Assembly (NCBI RefSeq): GCF_937873615.1
Contig: NZ_CALMYP010000066.1
Location: forward strand, 62,001 to 126,000
Source: an uncultured Paracoccus sp.
Lineage (GTDB): Bacteria; Pseudomonadota; Alphaproteobacteria; Rhodobacterales; Rhodobacteraceae
DNA: 64,000 nucleotides
Reading direction: 5' to 3'
Position 1 is the stretch's first letter. Each line of letters starts with the position of its first letter. Shown here piece by piece: positions 17,185 through 34,090 of the stretch. The notes beneath the pieces were generated by a model that worked only from the letters and a program-made list of their open reading frames with translations, was not told where the DNA came from and ran no database searches. The position numbers and the translations under genes were made by a program.

Positions 17185-17203
17185 TTCGATCTGTCTGCGA
17201 ACC

Positions 17204-19618
17204 TCAGTGCGCCGTCTGTGCGGCCCCGCCCTGATCGCCGCGCCCGGCGGCCTGGCGGGCGGCCTCGGCGGCTTCCTCGGCCGCCTCGTCCCATTCGACG
17301 GGTTCAGGCATCCGCACCAGCGCGTGCTTCAGGACTTCCCGCACGTTCGAGACCGGAATGATCGTCATCCCCTCCTTCACGTTATCGGGGATCTCGACCA
17401 GATCCTTGGCGTTGTCTTCCGGGATCAGCACGGTCTTGATGCCGCCCCGCAGCGCCGCCAGAAGCTTCTCCTTCAGCCCGCCGATGGCCAGCGCATTGCC
17501 GCGCAGCGTGACCTCGCCGGTCATGGCGACATCCTTGCGGACCGGGATGCCGGTCATCACCGACACGACCGAGGTCACCATGGCCAGACCCGCCGAAGGC
17601 CCGTCCTTGGGCGTGGCCCCTTCGGGAACGTGAACGTGGATGTCACGCTTCTCGAATTCCGGCGGCTTGATGCCAAGCTCGGGCGAGATCGAACGCACGA
17701 AGCTGGAAGCCGCGTCGATCGACTCCTTCATCACCTCGCCCAGTTTCCCGGTCGTCTTCATGCGGCCCTTGCCGGGCAGGCGCAGCGCCTCGATCTGCAG
17801 CAGATCGCCGCCGACCTGGGTCCATGCCAGACCGGTGACCACGCCGACCTGATCCTCTTTCTCGGCCAGGCCATAGCGGTGACGGCGCACACCCAGATAT
17901 TCCTCGACCTTTTCGGGGCCGACTTCGACGGACTTGGCCTTGCCCTTCAGGATCTCGGTCACCGCCTTGCGGGCCAGCTTGGCGATCTCGCGTTCAAGCG
18001 AGCGGACCCCAGCTTCGCGGGTATAGTAGCGGATGACGTGGTTCAGGGCCTCGTCGCTGACGCTGAATTCGCCCTTCCTGAGCCCGTTCGCCTTGATCTG
18101 CTTGGGCAGCAGGTGACGGCGCGCGATCTCGCGCTTCTCATCCTCGGTATAGCCGGCCAGCGGAATGATCTCCATCCGGTCGAGCAGCGGGCCGGGCATG
18201 TTGTAGCTGTTGGCGGTGGTGACGAACATGACGTTCGACAGGTCGTATTCCACTTCAAGATAGTGGTCGACGAAGGTCGAGTTCTGTTCGGGGTCCAGCA
18301 CCTCCAGCATGGCCGAAGCCGGATCGCCACGGAAATCCTGCCCCATCTTGTCGATCTCGTCGAGCAGGATGAGCGGGTTGGTGGTCTTGGCCTTCTTCAG
18401 CGCCTGGATGATCTTGCCGGGCATGGAGCCGATATAGGTCCGCCGGTGGCCGCGGATCTCGGATTCGTCGCGCACGCCGCCAAGCGAGATGCGGATGAAT
18501 TCGCGCCCCGTCGCCTTCGCCAGCGAGCGGCCAAGCGAGGTCTTGCCCACGCCGGGCGGTCCGACGAGGCTGAGGATCGGGCCCTTCAGCTTCTGGCTGC
18601 GCGCCTGCACGGCCAGATATTCGACGATCCGTTCCTTGACCTTTTCGAGGCCGTAGTGATCGGCATCCAGCACTTCCTCGGCCTTGGTCAGGTCCTTCTT
18701 GGTGCGCGACTTCACACCCCAGGGCAGCGCCAGCAGCCAGTCGAGGTAATTGCGGCTGACGGTGGCCTCGGCCGACATCGGCGACATGGATTTCAGCTTC
18801 TTCAGCTCGGAGTCCGCCTTCTCGCGGGCCTCCTTGCTGAACTTGGTCGCGGCGATCTTCTGTTCGAGTTCGGCCAGCTCATCGCCGCCCTCCTCGCTAT
18901 CGCCGAGTTCCTTCTGAATGGCCTTCATCTGCTCGTTCAGATAGTATTCGCGCTGCGTCTTCTCCATCTGGGTCTTGACGCGCGACTTGATCTTCTTCTC
19001 GACCTGCAGAACCGACATCTCGCCCTGCATCAGCCCGTAAACCTTCTCCAGTCGCTCGGCGACGGTCAGGGTTTCCAGCAATTCCTGCTTCTTGGCGATC
19101 TCGATCCCCAGATGACCGGCGACCAGATCGGCCAGGCGGTCGGCCTCGGTCGTTTCCGAAACGGTCGAGACGACTTCGTCGGGGATGTTCTTGCGGATCT
19201 TGACGTATTTCTCGAATTCCTCGGCCACGGCCTTGCTGAGCGCGGCAACCGTGTCGGCATCGCCCTGCTCTTCGATCAGCGGCGTGGCCTCGGCCTCGAA
19301 ATAATCGGGATTGTCGAGGAATTTGGTGATTTCCACGCGGCGCTGCCCTTCGACCAGCACCTTCACGGTGCCATCGGGCAGTTTCAGAAGCTGCAGCACA
19401 TTGGCCAGAACCCCGATGCGAAAGATGCCTTCGTCGGTCGGTTCATCCACTGACGCGTCCTTCTGCGTCGCCAGAAGGATCGGACGATCCTCGGCCATGA
19501 CCGCTTCCAGCGCCCGCACGGATTTGTCGCGACCGACGAAAAGCGGCACGACCAGATGCGGAAACGCCACGATATCGCGCAGCGGCAGCACGGGATGCGA
19601 ATGAATGATATCGGTCAT
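17204..19618 (-). CDS. lon: ATP-dependent protease Lon
   Basis: 804 residues from the ATG at 19618, after AAGGAAG; a longer frame to 19678 lacks support. The order is the substrate-binding LON domain (about 10-200), a coiled-coil region, the AAA+ module with Walker [16 protein letters not shown] and Walker [12 protein letters not shown], and the protease domain. The Ser-Lys dyad is visible in DGPSAGLAM and [14 protein letters not shown]. Lon degrades misfolded and regulatory proteins in the cytoplasm. A sigma-32-like promoter upstream fits heat-shock control by the RpoH encoded at 2.8 kb. Confidence 0.98.
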   Translation of the reverse strand: MTDIIHSHPVLPLRDIVAFPHLVVPLFVGRDKSVRALEAVMAEDRPILLATQKDASVDEPTDEGIFRIGVLANVLQLLKLPDGTVKVLVEGQRRVEITKFLDNPDYFEAEATPLIEEQGDADTVAALSKAVAEEFEKYVKIRKNIPDEVVSTVSETTEADRLADLVAGHLGIEIAKKQELLETLTVAERLEKVYGLMQGEMSVLQVEKKIKSRVKTQMEKTQREYYLNEQMKAIQKELGDSEEGGDELAELEQKIAATKFSKEAREKADSELKKLKSMSPMSAEATVSRNYLDWLLALPWGVKSRTKKDLTKAEEVLDADHYGLEKVKERIVEYLAVQARSQKLKGPILSLVGPPGVGKTSLGRSLAKATGREFIRISLGGVRDESEIRGHRRTYIGSMPGKIIQALKKAKTTNPLILLDEIDKMGQDFRGDPASAMLEVLDPEQNSTFVDHYLEVEYDLSNVMFVTTANSYNMPGPLLDRMEIIPLAGYTEDEKREIARRHLLPKQIKANGLRKGEFSVSDEALNHVIRYYTREAGVRSLEREIAKLARKAVTEILKGKAKSVEVGPEKVEEYLGVRRHRYGLAEKEDQVGVVTGLAWTQVGGDLLQIEALRLPGKGRMKTTGKLGEVMKESIDAASSFVRSISPELGIKPPEFEKRDIHVHVPEGATPKDGPSAGLAMVTSVVSVMTGIPVRKDVAMTGEVTLRGNALAIGGLKEKLLAALRGGIKTVLIPEDNAKDLVEIPDNVKEGMTIIPVSNVREVLKHALVRMPEPVEWDEAAEEAAEAARQAAGRGDQGGAAQTAH

Positions 19619-19685
19619 GTTCTTCCTTTCAAGCCCGAGGGCGCGCATCCCAAGATCGGCGGTGCGGACCCCCTGCATGGACCAA

Positions 19686-19713
19686 ATCTAGGGATAGCAG
19701 GGCTGCGATTCAA
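19686..19713 (-). promoter_or_regulatory. Sigma-32-like promoter upstream of lon
   Basis: On the minus strand TTGAA (19713-19709) and CCCTAGAT (19693-19686) are 15 bases apart, resembling heat-shock elements (CTTGAA ... CCCCATNT). It lies about 70 bases before the lon start. The match is by eye and imperfect. Confidence 0.4.
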
Positions 19714-19760
19714 TGCTGCTGTGCCGACACGCGAAAGGCGGCACAGGACGGACGGCACGG

Positions 19761-19790
19761 AAAAAGGCCCGGCACACAGGCCGGGCCTTT
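19761..19790 (-). terminator. Rho-independent terminator of rpoC
   Basis: On the minus strand GGCCCGGC, a 6-base loop and GCCGGGCC are followed by TTTTT. The hairpin begins 26 bases after the rpoC stop. It ends the rplJ-rplL-rpoB-rpoC transcript before lon. Confidence 0.9.
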
Positions 19791-19812
19791 CCATGGCGTT
19801 AGAGGTCAAGGA

Positions 19813-24042
<4,230 letters not shown>

Positions 24043-24115
24043 TTTCAAATCCTAATGAGTGGCGCGGGGGGATGAGGATGGCGGGGCCGATTGCCCCGCC
24101 GGACGGCGGCTGCCG

Positions 24116-28270
<4,155 letters not shown>

Positions 28271-28457
28271 GGGGTCTTCAACCTTTCGTCTTGACGCGCG
28301 CGCACCGTCGGGGCCCGGTTCGCGCGGTCTGCGAATGTCAGGGGTTCCCGGTTCAATACCTGCCGCCCGTCCCACCGCGCGGCTCCCGAACCTGAACATG
28401 CCCTGAAGGAAGCTGATGCCATCTAGGCATCGGATCAGCGCCCTTCAAGACAGGTTC

Positions 28458-28488
28458 GGCAGGGACCGGGAAATTCCCGGACCCTGCC
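28458..28488 (-). promoter_or_regulatory. Long hairpin between rplL and rpoB
   Basis: GGCAGGG-A-CCGGG and CCCGG-A-CCCTGCC form a long stem with one A-A mismatch, starting 24 bases after the rplL stop. No T-run follows. This resembles the attenuation or RNase III processing structure known between rplL and rpoB in enterobacteria. By analogy it may set the ratio of ribosomal protein to polymerase. Confidence 0.6.
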
Positions 28489-28511
28489 CATGTCTTCATC
28501 CGAAGATCGGA

Positions 28512-28886
28512 TTACTTCAGCTCGACCTTGGCACCAGCCGCTTCGAGCTTCTTCTTGATCTCTTCGGCTTCGTCCTTGGCAGCGGCTTCTTTCACCTTGC
28601 CACCGGCTTCGACCAGATCCTTGGCTTCTTTCAGGCCCAGGCCGGTGATGCCGCGCACTTCCTTGATCACGTTGATCTTGTTGGCGCCGGCGTCGGTCAG
28701 CACGACGTCGAATTCGGTCTTCTCTTCAGCGGCTTCTGCACCGGCAGCAGCCGGGCCAGCCATCATGACAGCGCCGCCGGCGGCGGGCTCGATGCCATAC
28801 TCATCCTTCAGGATGGTTTTCAGTTCCTGGGCTTCCAGCAGGGTCAGGCCCACGATTTCTTCGGCGAGTTTTTTCAGATCAGCCAT
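28512..28886 (-). CDS. rplL: 50S ribosomal protein L7/L12
   Basis: 124 residues from the ATG at 28886, after GGAAAGAACGGAAAA. An N-terminal dimerisation helix ([20 protein letters not shown]) and an Ala/Gly-rich hinge (about 40-55) lead to the C-terminal domain that recruits translation GTPases ([20 protein letters not shown] and [17 protein letters not shown]). It forms the ribosomal stalk with L10, encoded immediately upstream, and is made in several copies per ribosome. Confidence 0.98.
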   Translation of the reverse strand: MADLKKLAEEIVGLTLLEAQELKTILKDEYGIEPAAGGAVMMAGPAAAGAEAAEEKTEFDVVLTDAGANKINVIKEVRGITGLGLKEAKDLVEAGGKVKEAAAKDEAEEIKKKLEAAGAKVELK

Positions 28887-28952
28887 TTTTCCGTTCTTTC
28901 CAAGTTTGTGTTCCAACGTCGGATTTCGTCCACACGTCGGGAAGATGTTGCA

Positions 28953-29468
28953 TCAGGCAGCTTCGCGCTCTTCGAGCGTCGAAAGAATGCCCGCGATGTT
29001 CGAAGCAGGGGCGCCAATCGCACCGGCGATGTTCGAAGCGGGTGCGCCGATGCAGCCGACGATGGAAGCGATAAGCTCCTCGCGCGACGGCATAGCGGCG
29101 ACGGCTTTGACACCGGCCGGATCCAAGGCCGTGTCGCCCATGGCACCGCCGAGGATCACGAATTTCTCGTTATCCTTGGCGTATTTATCGGCGACCTTGG
29201 CCGCAGCCACAGGGTCCTCCGAATAGGACAGCACGGTCATGCCCGTCAGGTATTCGCCGATGCTTGCGCAGGGCTTGCCTTCCAGGGCGATCTTGGCGAG
29301 CCTGTTCTTGGCAACGCGAACGAACCCGCCTTCTTCGCGCATACGCGCGCGCAGGTCCTGCATCTGTGCAACCGTCATCCCTTCGTAGTGGGCAACCACC
29401 ACGACGCCAGAGCTTTCAAAGATCTGGCCGAGTTCCTCGACCACCTGTTCTTTTTGTGCTCTATCCAC
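28953..29468 (-). CDS. rplJ: 50S ribosomal protein L10
   Basis: 171 residues from the GTG at 29468 ([20 protein letters not shown]), with GGAG seven bases upstream; this start matches the family and excludes a longer upstream frame. L10 binds 23S rRNA and holds L7/L12 dimers. The C-terminus contains a short tandem repeat, GAPASNIAG twice, within the L7/L12-binding region. L10 normally represses its own mRNA through the 5' leader, and a leader of over 200 bases is present here. Confidence 0.97.
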   Translation of the reverse strand: MDRAQKEQVVEELGQIFESSGVVVVAHYEGMTVAQMQDLRARMREEGGFVRVAKNRLAKIALEGKPCASIGEYLTGMTVLSYSEDPVAAAKVADKYAKDNEKFVILGGAMGDTALDPAGVKAVAAMPSREELIASIVGCIGAPASNIAGAIGAPASNIAGILSTLEEREAA

Positions 29469-29701
29469 GGTTAACTCCAAGTTTGGGGATTTCTCCCCGG
29501 CTCTCACTTTCCCACGGCCGCGATGGACCAAGGGTCGGGTCCGCAAACGATGGACCCGAGATCACCCGAGGAGAGCCCCGGAAAAATGGTCTCGACTTCC
29601 ATCTCAGGAAGGAAATTAAGCCGCTTTCGCGGCACCCTCCGTCTCGGACGAAAGCAACGGCCCGACGAATCAGATGAATCATCGGACCGGTGCAGGCGGC
29701 G
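29469..29701 (-). promoter_or_regulatory. rplJ 5' leader, candidate L10 autoregulatory region
   Basis: About 230 bases between the promoter and the rplJ start contain no gene. Hairpins are visible, including GGGTCC/GGACCC with a 9-base loop. Known L10(L12) leaders bind the protein complex to block translation; this one is placed by position and structure only. Confidence 0.5.
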
Positions 29702-29730
29702 TCTATAGACCTCTCGGCGAAGGATCGCAA
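29702..29730 (-). promoter_or_regulatory. Promoter of rplJ-rplL-rpoB-rpoC
   Basis: On the minus strand TTGCGA (29730-29725) and TATAGA (29707-29702) are 17 bases apart, just past the stop of the glycosyltransferase gene. It gives the rplJ unit its own promoter despite the inserted gene upstream. Confidence 0.7.
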
Positions 29731-29741
29731 GCCCGCGGCAT

Positions 29742-30500
29742 TCACAGGCCGTTGGGCGGCATGATGCGCGCCATGTATTGCAAGCGCTTCCGGCGTGCCT
29801 TCAGCAGCCCCTGCCGCTTGACCGGGTGGCGTTCATAAACGGCCTGGTAATCGGCGGCCAGATCCTCGCCCGTCACATTGTTGCGGTTCCCTGCCAATGC
29901 GGCGCGGTATTCGCTGGCCACGACCGGCAGGTATTGAAAGGGCAGTTCGGCATAAAGCGACAGCAGGAAATCCCAGTCCTCATGGCTGCGCAAGGCCGGC
30001 TCGAACCGGGCCTTCACGCAGCGCGGCATGACGAAGGCGGCACTGTGGATCATGTTGCGTATCCGCAGCCGGCGCACCGGGGCCGCACCGGCATCCTGGT
30101 GCTGCGGGTTGCTGCCATCGGCATTGCAAAGCAGGTAATCGCCGAAGATCACCCGCGGCGTCGGGTCGGCAAGCGCCGCCTCAAGCGCCGCGAACCAGCC
30201 CGGCACCAGCCGATCGTCATCGTCGAGAAAGCCGATCCAGGGCGCGCGCGCCAGTTCGATGCCGATATTGCGGCTTTCCGCCGGCCCCTTCATTCCGGGC
30301 CGTGAGATCAGCACATCCTTTTCGCTCAGCATCTCTGCCGCCAGTCGCCGGGTTTCGGCACAGCCGGCATCGTCGGCCAGAATGATCTCGGCCTCGAAAT
30401 CCCCCTGATCGCGGATGGACTGAAGTGCGCCTGCCAGCAGCTTAGGCCGACAGTGGCTGGTGACGACGATGGTCAGAAGCGGCGAAATGGCCGTCGGCAT
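29742..30500 (-). CDS. Family 2 glycosyltransferase inserted between rplA and rplJ
   Basis: 252 residues from the ATG at 30500. The GT-A fold is clear: TIVVTSHCRPKLL opens the nucleotide-sugar domain, IILADDAG follows, and FLDDDDRLVPGW carries the DxD-type metal site. RSHEDWDFLLSLY resembles the catalytic ED segment. It would transfer a sugar in surface or exopolysaccharide synthesis; donor and acceptor cannot be told. It stands alone between the rplA terminator and the rplJ promoter, breaking the usual rplA-rplJ neighbourhood. Confidence 0.88.
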   Translation of the reverse strand: MPTAISPLLTIVVTSHCRPKLLAGALQSIRDQGDFEAEIILADDAGCAETRRLAAEMLSEKDVLISRPGMKGPAESRNIGIELARAPWIGFLDDDDRLVPGWFAALEAALADPTPRVIFGDYLLCNADGSNPQHQDAGAAPVRRLRIRNMIHSAAFVMPRCVKARFEPALRSHEDWDFLLSLYAELPFQYLPVVASEYRAALAGNRNNVTGEDLAADYQAVYERHPVKRQGLLKARRKRLQYMARIMPPNGL

Positions 30501-30559
30501 GGGCAAAACAACACTCGGTACAAACAAATCCCGAGCTTAGCCGAAGACGAGAAAATAGC

Positions 30560-30591
30560 AAAGGCCCGGCGGGCAGCACCCGCCGAGCCTT
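30560..30591 (-). terminator. Terminator after rplA
   Basis: On the minus strand AAGGC-t-CGGCGGG and CCCGCCG-g-GCCTT flank a 5-base loop, then TTGCTATTTTC. It lies 21 bases after the rplA stop and should end the secE-nusG-rplK-rplA transcript. Confidence 0.8.
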
Positions 30592-30612
30592 CGAATTTCC
30601 GGTTGCGCAGGA

Positions 30613-31314
30613 TTACTGCGCGGTCACCGCGTCGGAAACGTCGATCGAGACGCCCGGACCCATGGTCGAGCTGATCGAGACCTTCTTGACATAGGTGCCC
30701 TTGGCCCCGCTCGGCTTGGCGCGGTTCACGGCTTCGACGAAGGCGCGGACGTTCTGGGCGATCTTGTCGGCGTCGAAGCTGACCTTGCCGATGCCGGCAT
30801 GGACGACCCCGGCCTTCTCGGCCTTGAACTGGACCTCGCCGCCCTTGGCGGCGGCAACGGCTTGCGCCACGTCCATGGTCACGGTGCCGACCTTCGGGTT
30901 CGGCATCAGGTTGCGCGGGCCGAGGATCTTGCCCAGGCGACCGACCAGCGGCATCATGTCCGGGGTGGCGATGACCCGATCGAAGTCGAGCTTGCCGCCC
31001 TGGATCGATTCCAGCAGGTCTTCCGCACCGACGACTTCGGCACCGGCGGCCGAGGCTTCGTCAGCCTTGGGGCCACGGGCGAAAACGGCGACGCGCACAT
31101 CCTTGCCGGTGCCGGCAGGCAGCTGGACCACGCCGCGGACCATCTGGTCGGCATGGCGCGGGTCGACGCCGAGGTTCATCGCGATCTCGATGGTCTCGTC
31201 GAACTTGGCCGAGGCGGCACCCTTCACCAGCTTGACCGCTTCGTCGACGGTCAGGTTGGCCTTGCCTTCGAAGGCGGCGCGGGCAGCGGCTTTTTTCTTA
31301 GCGAGTTTTGCCAT
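30613..31314 (-). CDS. rplA: 50S ribosomal protein L1
   Basis: 233 residues, standard for bacterial L1. It forms the mobile L1 stalk near the E site and usually represses its own rplK-rplA mRNA. Conserved blocks are [40 protein letters not shown] and [20 protein letters not shown]. It begins 3 bases after the rplK stop. A terminator follows, so unlike many bacteria it is not directly followed by rplJ here. Confidence 0.98.
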   Translation of the reverse strand: MAKLAKKKAAARAAFEGKANLTVDEAVKLVKGAASAKFDETIEIAMNLGVDPRHADQMVRGVVQLPAGTGKDVRVAVFARGPKADEASAAGAEVVGAEDLLESIQGGKLDFDRVIATPDMMPLVGRLGKILGPRNLMPNPKVGTVTMDVAQAVAAAKGGEVQFKAEKAGVVHAGIGKVSFDADKIAQNVRAFVEAVNRAKPSGAKGTYVKKVSISSTMGPGVSIDVSDAVTAQ

Positions 31315-31317
31315 GAC

Positions 31318-31770
31318 TTAGCCCTTCACCTCGATGCCGATCGAACGGGCGGAACCGGCGATGATCTTCATCGCTTCTTCGACCGTGTTCGCGGACAGAT
31401 CCTTCATCTTCACTTCGGCGATCTCGCGCACCTGCTTGGAGGTGACCGAACCGGCATTCGCGCGACCGGGCTTTTCCGAACCCTTGGCGCGGTTGCGCTT
31501 GCCCACCGGCTTCAGACCGGCGGCCTGCTTCAGCAGGAAGGACGCGGGCGGCGTCTTGGTCTCGAAGGTGAACGACTTGTCCTGGTAATAGGTGATGACC
31601 ACCGGGACGGGCGAACCCTTCTGCATTTCCTGCGTCTTGGCGTTGAACGCCTTGCAGAATTCCATGATGTTGATGCCGCGCTGACCCAGTGCGGGGCCCA
31701 CGGGCGGGGACGGGTTGGCTTCGCCCGCCTTGATCTGCAGCTTCAGCTGCCCGACGACTTTCTTGGCCAT
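31318..31770 (-). CDS. rplK: 50S ribosomal protein L11
   Basis: 150 residues, slightly longer than the usual 141-143. The N-terminal domain has the proline-rich factor-binding segment [20 protein letters not shown]. The C-terminal rRNA-binding domain contains [20 protein letters not shown]. Extra residues lie around [20 protein letters not shown], between the two domains. The start follows AAAGGAGAGGCC. L11 binds the GTPase centre and is needed for stringent RelA activation. It is co-directional with nusG 87 bases upstream. Confidence 0.98.
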   Translation of the reverse strand: MAKKVVGQLKLQIKAGEANPSPPVGPALGQRGINIMEFCKAFNAKTQEMQKGSPVPVVITYYQDKSFTFETKTPPASFLLKQAAGLKPVGKRNRAKGSEKPGRANAGSVTSKQVREIAEVKMKDLSANTVEEAMKIIAGSARSIGIEVKG

Positions 31771-31857
31771 GTGGCCTCTCCTTTTTCATCACGCCCCGCC
31801 CTTGATTGGGCTGATGGGGCCGACATAGCGGTCCGGCTTACGCCTCCCGCACACACA

Positions 31858-32397
31858 TCACGCGGTCTTGGCGACCTGCGTGAATTCCAGTTCGACCGGC
31901 GTCGGCCGGCCGAAGATCGACACCGTGACCTTGATGCGGCTGGCGGCGTCGTCGACTTCTTCCACCGTTCCCGAGAAGCCCTCGAACGGGCCGTCGGTCA
32001 CATTCACCGTCTCGCCGATGTCGAAACGGATCAGGTTGCGCGGCGCGACCTCGGCCCCGCCCTCGCCGGTGCGATGCAGGATCAGGTTCACCTCGTCGTC
32101 GCGCATCGGCATCGGCTTGCCCTGCGCGCCGAGGAACCCGGTCACCCGGTTGATCGAATTGACCAGATGATAGGTGCGGTCGTTCATTTCCATATGCACG
32201 AGCACATAGCCCGGCATGAAACGACGCTCGGAGGTGACCTTCTTGCCCCGGCGGATCTCGATCACTTCCTCGGTCGGGACCAGAACATCGTCGATCTGCT
32301 CTTCCAGCGATTTTTCCGCCACTGCGAGGCGAATCGCCTCGGCGACCTTCTTTTCGAAGTTCGACAGGACGCTGACCGAATACCAACGCTTTGCCAT
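31858..32397 (-). CDS. nusG: Transcription elongation/antitermination factor NusG
   Basis: 179 residues from the ATG at 32397 (MAKRWYSVSVLSNFEKKVAE); a longer open frame upstream is not conserved. The NGN domain (about 1-120) contains RRFMPGYVLVHMEMND. The KOW domain has GETVNVTDGPFEGFSGTVEE. NusG binds the polymerase clamp and couples to Rho or ribosomal S10. It lies 266 bases after secE; that unusually long gap holds the secE-like extension and a short GC-rich hairpin. Confidence 0.98.
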   Translation of the reverse strand: MAKRWYSVSVLSNFEKKVAEAIRLAVAEKSLEEQIDDVLVPTEEVIEIRRGKKVTSERRFMPGYVLVHMEMNDRTYHLVNSINRVTGFLGAQGKPMPMRDDEVNLILHRTGEGGAEVAPRNLIRFDIGETVNVTDGPFEGFSGTVEEVDDAASRIKVTVSIFGRPTPVELEFTQVAKTA

Positions 32398-32430
32398 GTT
32401 CCGATCGACCCCTGTTTCTTCGTCGCCCAA

Positions 32431-32446
32431 GGGCGGCACGCCGCCC
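32431..32446 (-). repeat. Short GC-rich hairpin in the nusG leader
   Basis: GGGCGG and CCGCCC enclose a CACG loop, 34 bases upstream of the nusG start. It could affect processing or translation of nusG mRNA. There is no T-run, so it is not a terminator. Confidence 0.4.
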
Positions 32447-32558
32447 GGTTCAAATCTGTTCGGCCCGAAAAATGAAACCGGCGCGCAACGAATCTTGCAC
32501 GCCGACTTTCGGGCAGGTCGGGCGGACATACAGCCACCCGCAGCCAATTGCAACCCCG

Positions 32559-32663
32559 TCAGCCCTGCCCGGGCAAGGCACCGAGCGCCCCGGTAATCGC
32601 CAGGTCAGCCAGAAAGAAAACCACCGGCAGAACCAGGCCAATCAGCGCCGTGGGCCGTGCCTG
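32559..32663 (-). pseudogene. In-frame secE-like tail after the secE stop (decayed tandem duplication)
   Basis: Directly after the secE TGA, and in the same frame, 34 sense codons run to a second TGA (32561-32559). They encode a hydrophobic helix, ALIGLVLPVVFFLADLAITG. This closely follows the secE C-terminal helix, which reads VLIMASLAAVFFFLTDLAIR. DNA similarity to the secE 3' end is also evident by eye. There is no start codon or ribosome site of its own. A partial duplication of the secE end is the simplest explanation; translation by readthrough is conceivable but unsupported. Confidence 0.6.
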
Positions 32664-32846
32664 TCAGCCAAGCAGCAAGGCCATGCCGGTGCGGATGGCA
32701 AGGTCGGTCAGGAAGAAGAACACCGCCGCCAGCGATGCCATGATCAGCACCATGATCGTGGTCGTCACCACCTCGCGGCGGGTCGGCCAGGTGATCTTGG
32801 CGGCTTCGGCGCGGACCTGGGACAGGAACTGAACGGGGTTGGCCAT
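32664..32846 (-). CDS. secE: Preprotein translocase subunit SecE
   Basis: 60 residues, the one-helix short form. A cytoplasmic amphipathic helix (VQFLSQVRAEAAKITWPTRR) with the conserved W-P-T-R motif precedes the membrane helix (about 28-50). SecE clamps SecY in the protein-conducting channel. The start follows GAGGATCACC. Its own promoter overlaps the end of the upstream sulfotransferase-like gene. The in-frame duplicated tail beyond the stop is described separately. Confidence 0.96.
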   Translation of the reverse strand: MANPVQFLSQVRAEAAKITWPTRREVVTTTIMVLIMASLAAVFFFLTDLAIRTGMALLLG

Positions 32847-32871
32847 GGTGATCCTCGTGTTGCAGCCGGTC

Positions 32872-32899
32872 AGATAAACCGGACCGGTCGCATTTTCAA
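32872..32899 (-). promoter_or_regulatory. Promoter of secE-nusG-rplK-rplA
   Basis: On the minus strand TTGAAA (32899-32894) and TTATCT (32877-32872) are 16 bases apart, closely matching the tuf promoter. The -35 box overlaps the last codons of the sulfotransferase-like gene. Confidence 0.7.
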
Positions 32900-33798
32900 G
32901 CCGGCTTGTCGCCTGCCCCGCCGGTTTCCGGGCGCAGCAGCATCACCCCGTCGAGCGCCGAGAGCGCGTCGACATCCCCGGCATAGCGCGCGCGGCTCTC
33001 GACATGGACCGCCTCCGGCAGGGGGCGCATCCCCGGATCGCCCGGTCCTTTCGGATGCATCGCCCGGGCACGGGCCAGAAGTTCGGGGAAAGGCGCGTCG
33101 ATATCGTCGAAGACCCATTCCAGAAACTGCCGATAGGCGGCTTCGGACATGCCGGCATTATGGGTCTCGGGCGGCGGCACCAGGGCGGCGAGTTCCGGCC
33201 CGATCAGCTGCGACATGATCTCGGGGCGCAGGACCGCGTAATCCTCATAGCGCCAGCAGGTGATACGCGTCACCCCGGGCACCGCGCGCAGCCGCGTGAC
33301 CAGTTCCGCCCAGGAGAAAGCAGACACGTCATAGCCTTCGACATAATCCTCGATCCCCATGGCCACGCCTTCGCGCAGGACCTGACCATAGGCCGAGGTG
33401 ACGAATTCCGCCGGATCGCGAATCGACAGGAACAGCTCGACCTCGGGATTGCCCAGAAGGTCGCGCAGAAGGCCCAGATTCTCTGCCGCCTCAGGGTAAA
33501 GAACGTTGCCGGCGCCGAAGATGCGCCGCCGATGCACGGTGCCGATGATGTTTTCTTCCGAGATCACATGGCGTTCGTGCCGGCGCAGCCAGCGCCCCAG
33601 CCGCGTTCGCGCCCTGCCAAGTGCTTCTTCGTCGCCGGCGAACATCGCCCGGTGCAGGGAAATCCAGTCGCCGCGCAGCCCGCGCGGCCCGACGACGCCG
33701 GTCCCGGCCTCTTCCAGACGCGTTCGGACACGGCGAAGCGCCTGCTGCATCTCTGTCGTGGCGGTCTTGTGGGCGCCGATATGGATGCGAATGGTCAT
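32896..33798 (-). CDS. Sulfotransferase-like protein inserted between tRNA-Trp and secE
   Basis: 300 residues. The N-terminus IRIHIGAHKTATTEMQQALR fits the PAPS 5'-phosphosulfate-binding loop of sulfotransferases. VELFLSIRDPAEFVTSAYGQ fits the 3'-phosphate-binding segment, with its Arg and Ser. It would transfer sulfate from PAPS to a sugar or other acceptor, likely in surface polysaccharide; the acceptor is unknown. No signal or membrane segment is seen. It is flanked by tRNA-Trp (46 bases) and secE (49 bases). Confidence 0.75.
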   Translation of the reverse strand: MTIRIHIGAHKTATTEMQQALRRVRTRLEEAGTGVVGPRGLRGDWISLHRAMFAGDEEALGRARTRLGRWLRRHERHVISEENIIGTVHRRRIFGAGNVLYPEAAENLGLLRDLLGNPEVELFLSIRDPAEFVTSAYGQVLREGVAMGIEDYVEGYDVSAFSWAELVTRLRAVPGVTRITCWRYEDYAVLRPEIMSQLIGPELAALVPPPETHNAGMSEAAYRQFLEWVFDDIDAPFPELLARARAMHPKGPGDPGMRPLPEAVHVESRARYAGDVDALSALDGVMLLRPETGGAGDKPA

Positions 33799-33844
33799 GT
33801 CGGGAATGCTTTGGCGGTCCGGTCACGCATAATGCGCAGGCGAC

Positions 33845-33920
33845 TGGCAGGGGCAGGGGGACTCGAACCCACGACCCTCGGTTTTGGAGACCGATGCTCT
33901 ACCAACTGAGCTATACCCCT
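33845..33920 (-). tRNA. tRNA-Trp (CCA)
   Basis: 76 nt with encoded CCA. The acceptor stem is AGGGGTA/TGCCCCT, and the anticodon stem TCGGT/ACCGA encloses CTCCAAA with anticodon CCA. The T-loop is GGTTCGAGTCC. Its place between tuf and secE matches the common bacterial order. Confidence 0.97.
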
Positions 33921-33932
33921 AGGCCGCGCGCC

Positions 33933-33961
33933 TGATTAGTGCGGAACGCGGCAGGGCGCAA
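33933..33961 (-). promoter_or_regulatory. Promoter of tRNA-Trp
   Basis: On the minus strand TTGCGC (33961-33956) and TAATCA (33938-33933) are spaced 17 bases, ending 12 bases before the tRNA. Confidence 0.6.
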
Positions 33962-34003
33962 GGGGGAAGTGGCCCGATCATGAAATCGCACCCGCGCCCC
34001 TTC

Positions 34004-34038
34004 CCTGCCGGTCGATCAGGTCGAAGCCCGCCGGCAGG
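34004..34038 (-). terminator. Possible terminator of the ABC transporter gene
   Basis: CCTGCCGG and CCGGCAGG pair around a 19-base loop, about 53 bases after the ABC gene stop on the minus strand. There is no T-run, so this is weak. Confidence 0.3.
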
Positions 34039-34090
34039 CCAGGTTCCGGGATCGCCCGATCATGCGTTCATCAGGCGCGCAGCCCGCGCA

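Noticed and set aside
28953-29060. Tandem repeat at the end of rplJ as a mobile or phase-variable repeat
   Set aside because: It is a protein-level repeat (GAPASNIAG twice) in the L7/L12-binding part, plausible for this family, and the repeat unit is a whole number of codons.
32559-32666. Selenocysteine readthrough at the secE TGA, prompted by selD in the window
   Set aside because: No stable hairpin of the bacterial SECIS type is seen right after the TGA, and SecE proteins normally end here. Duplication explains the extension better.
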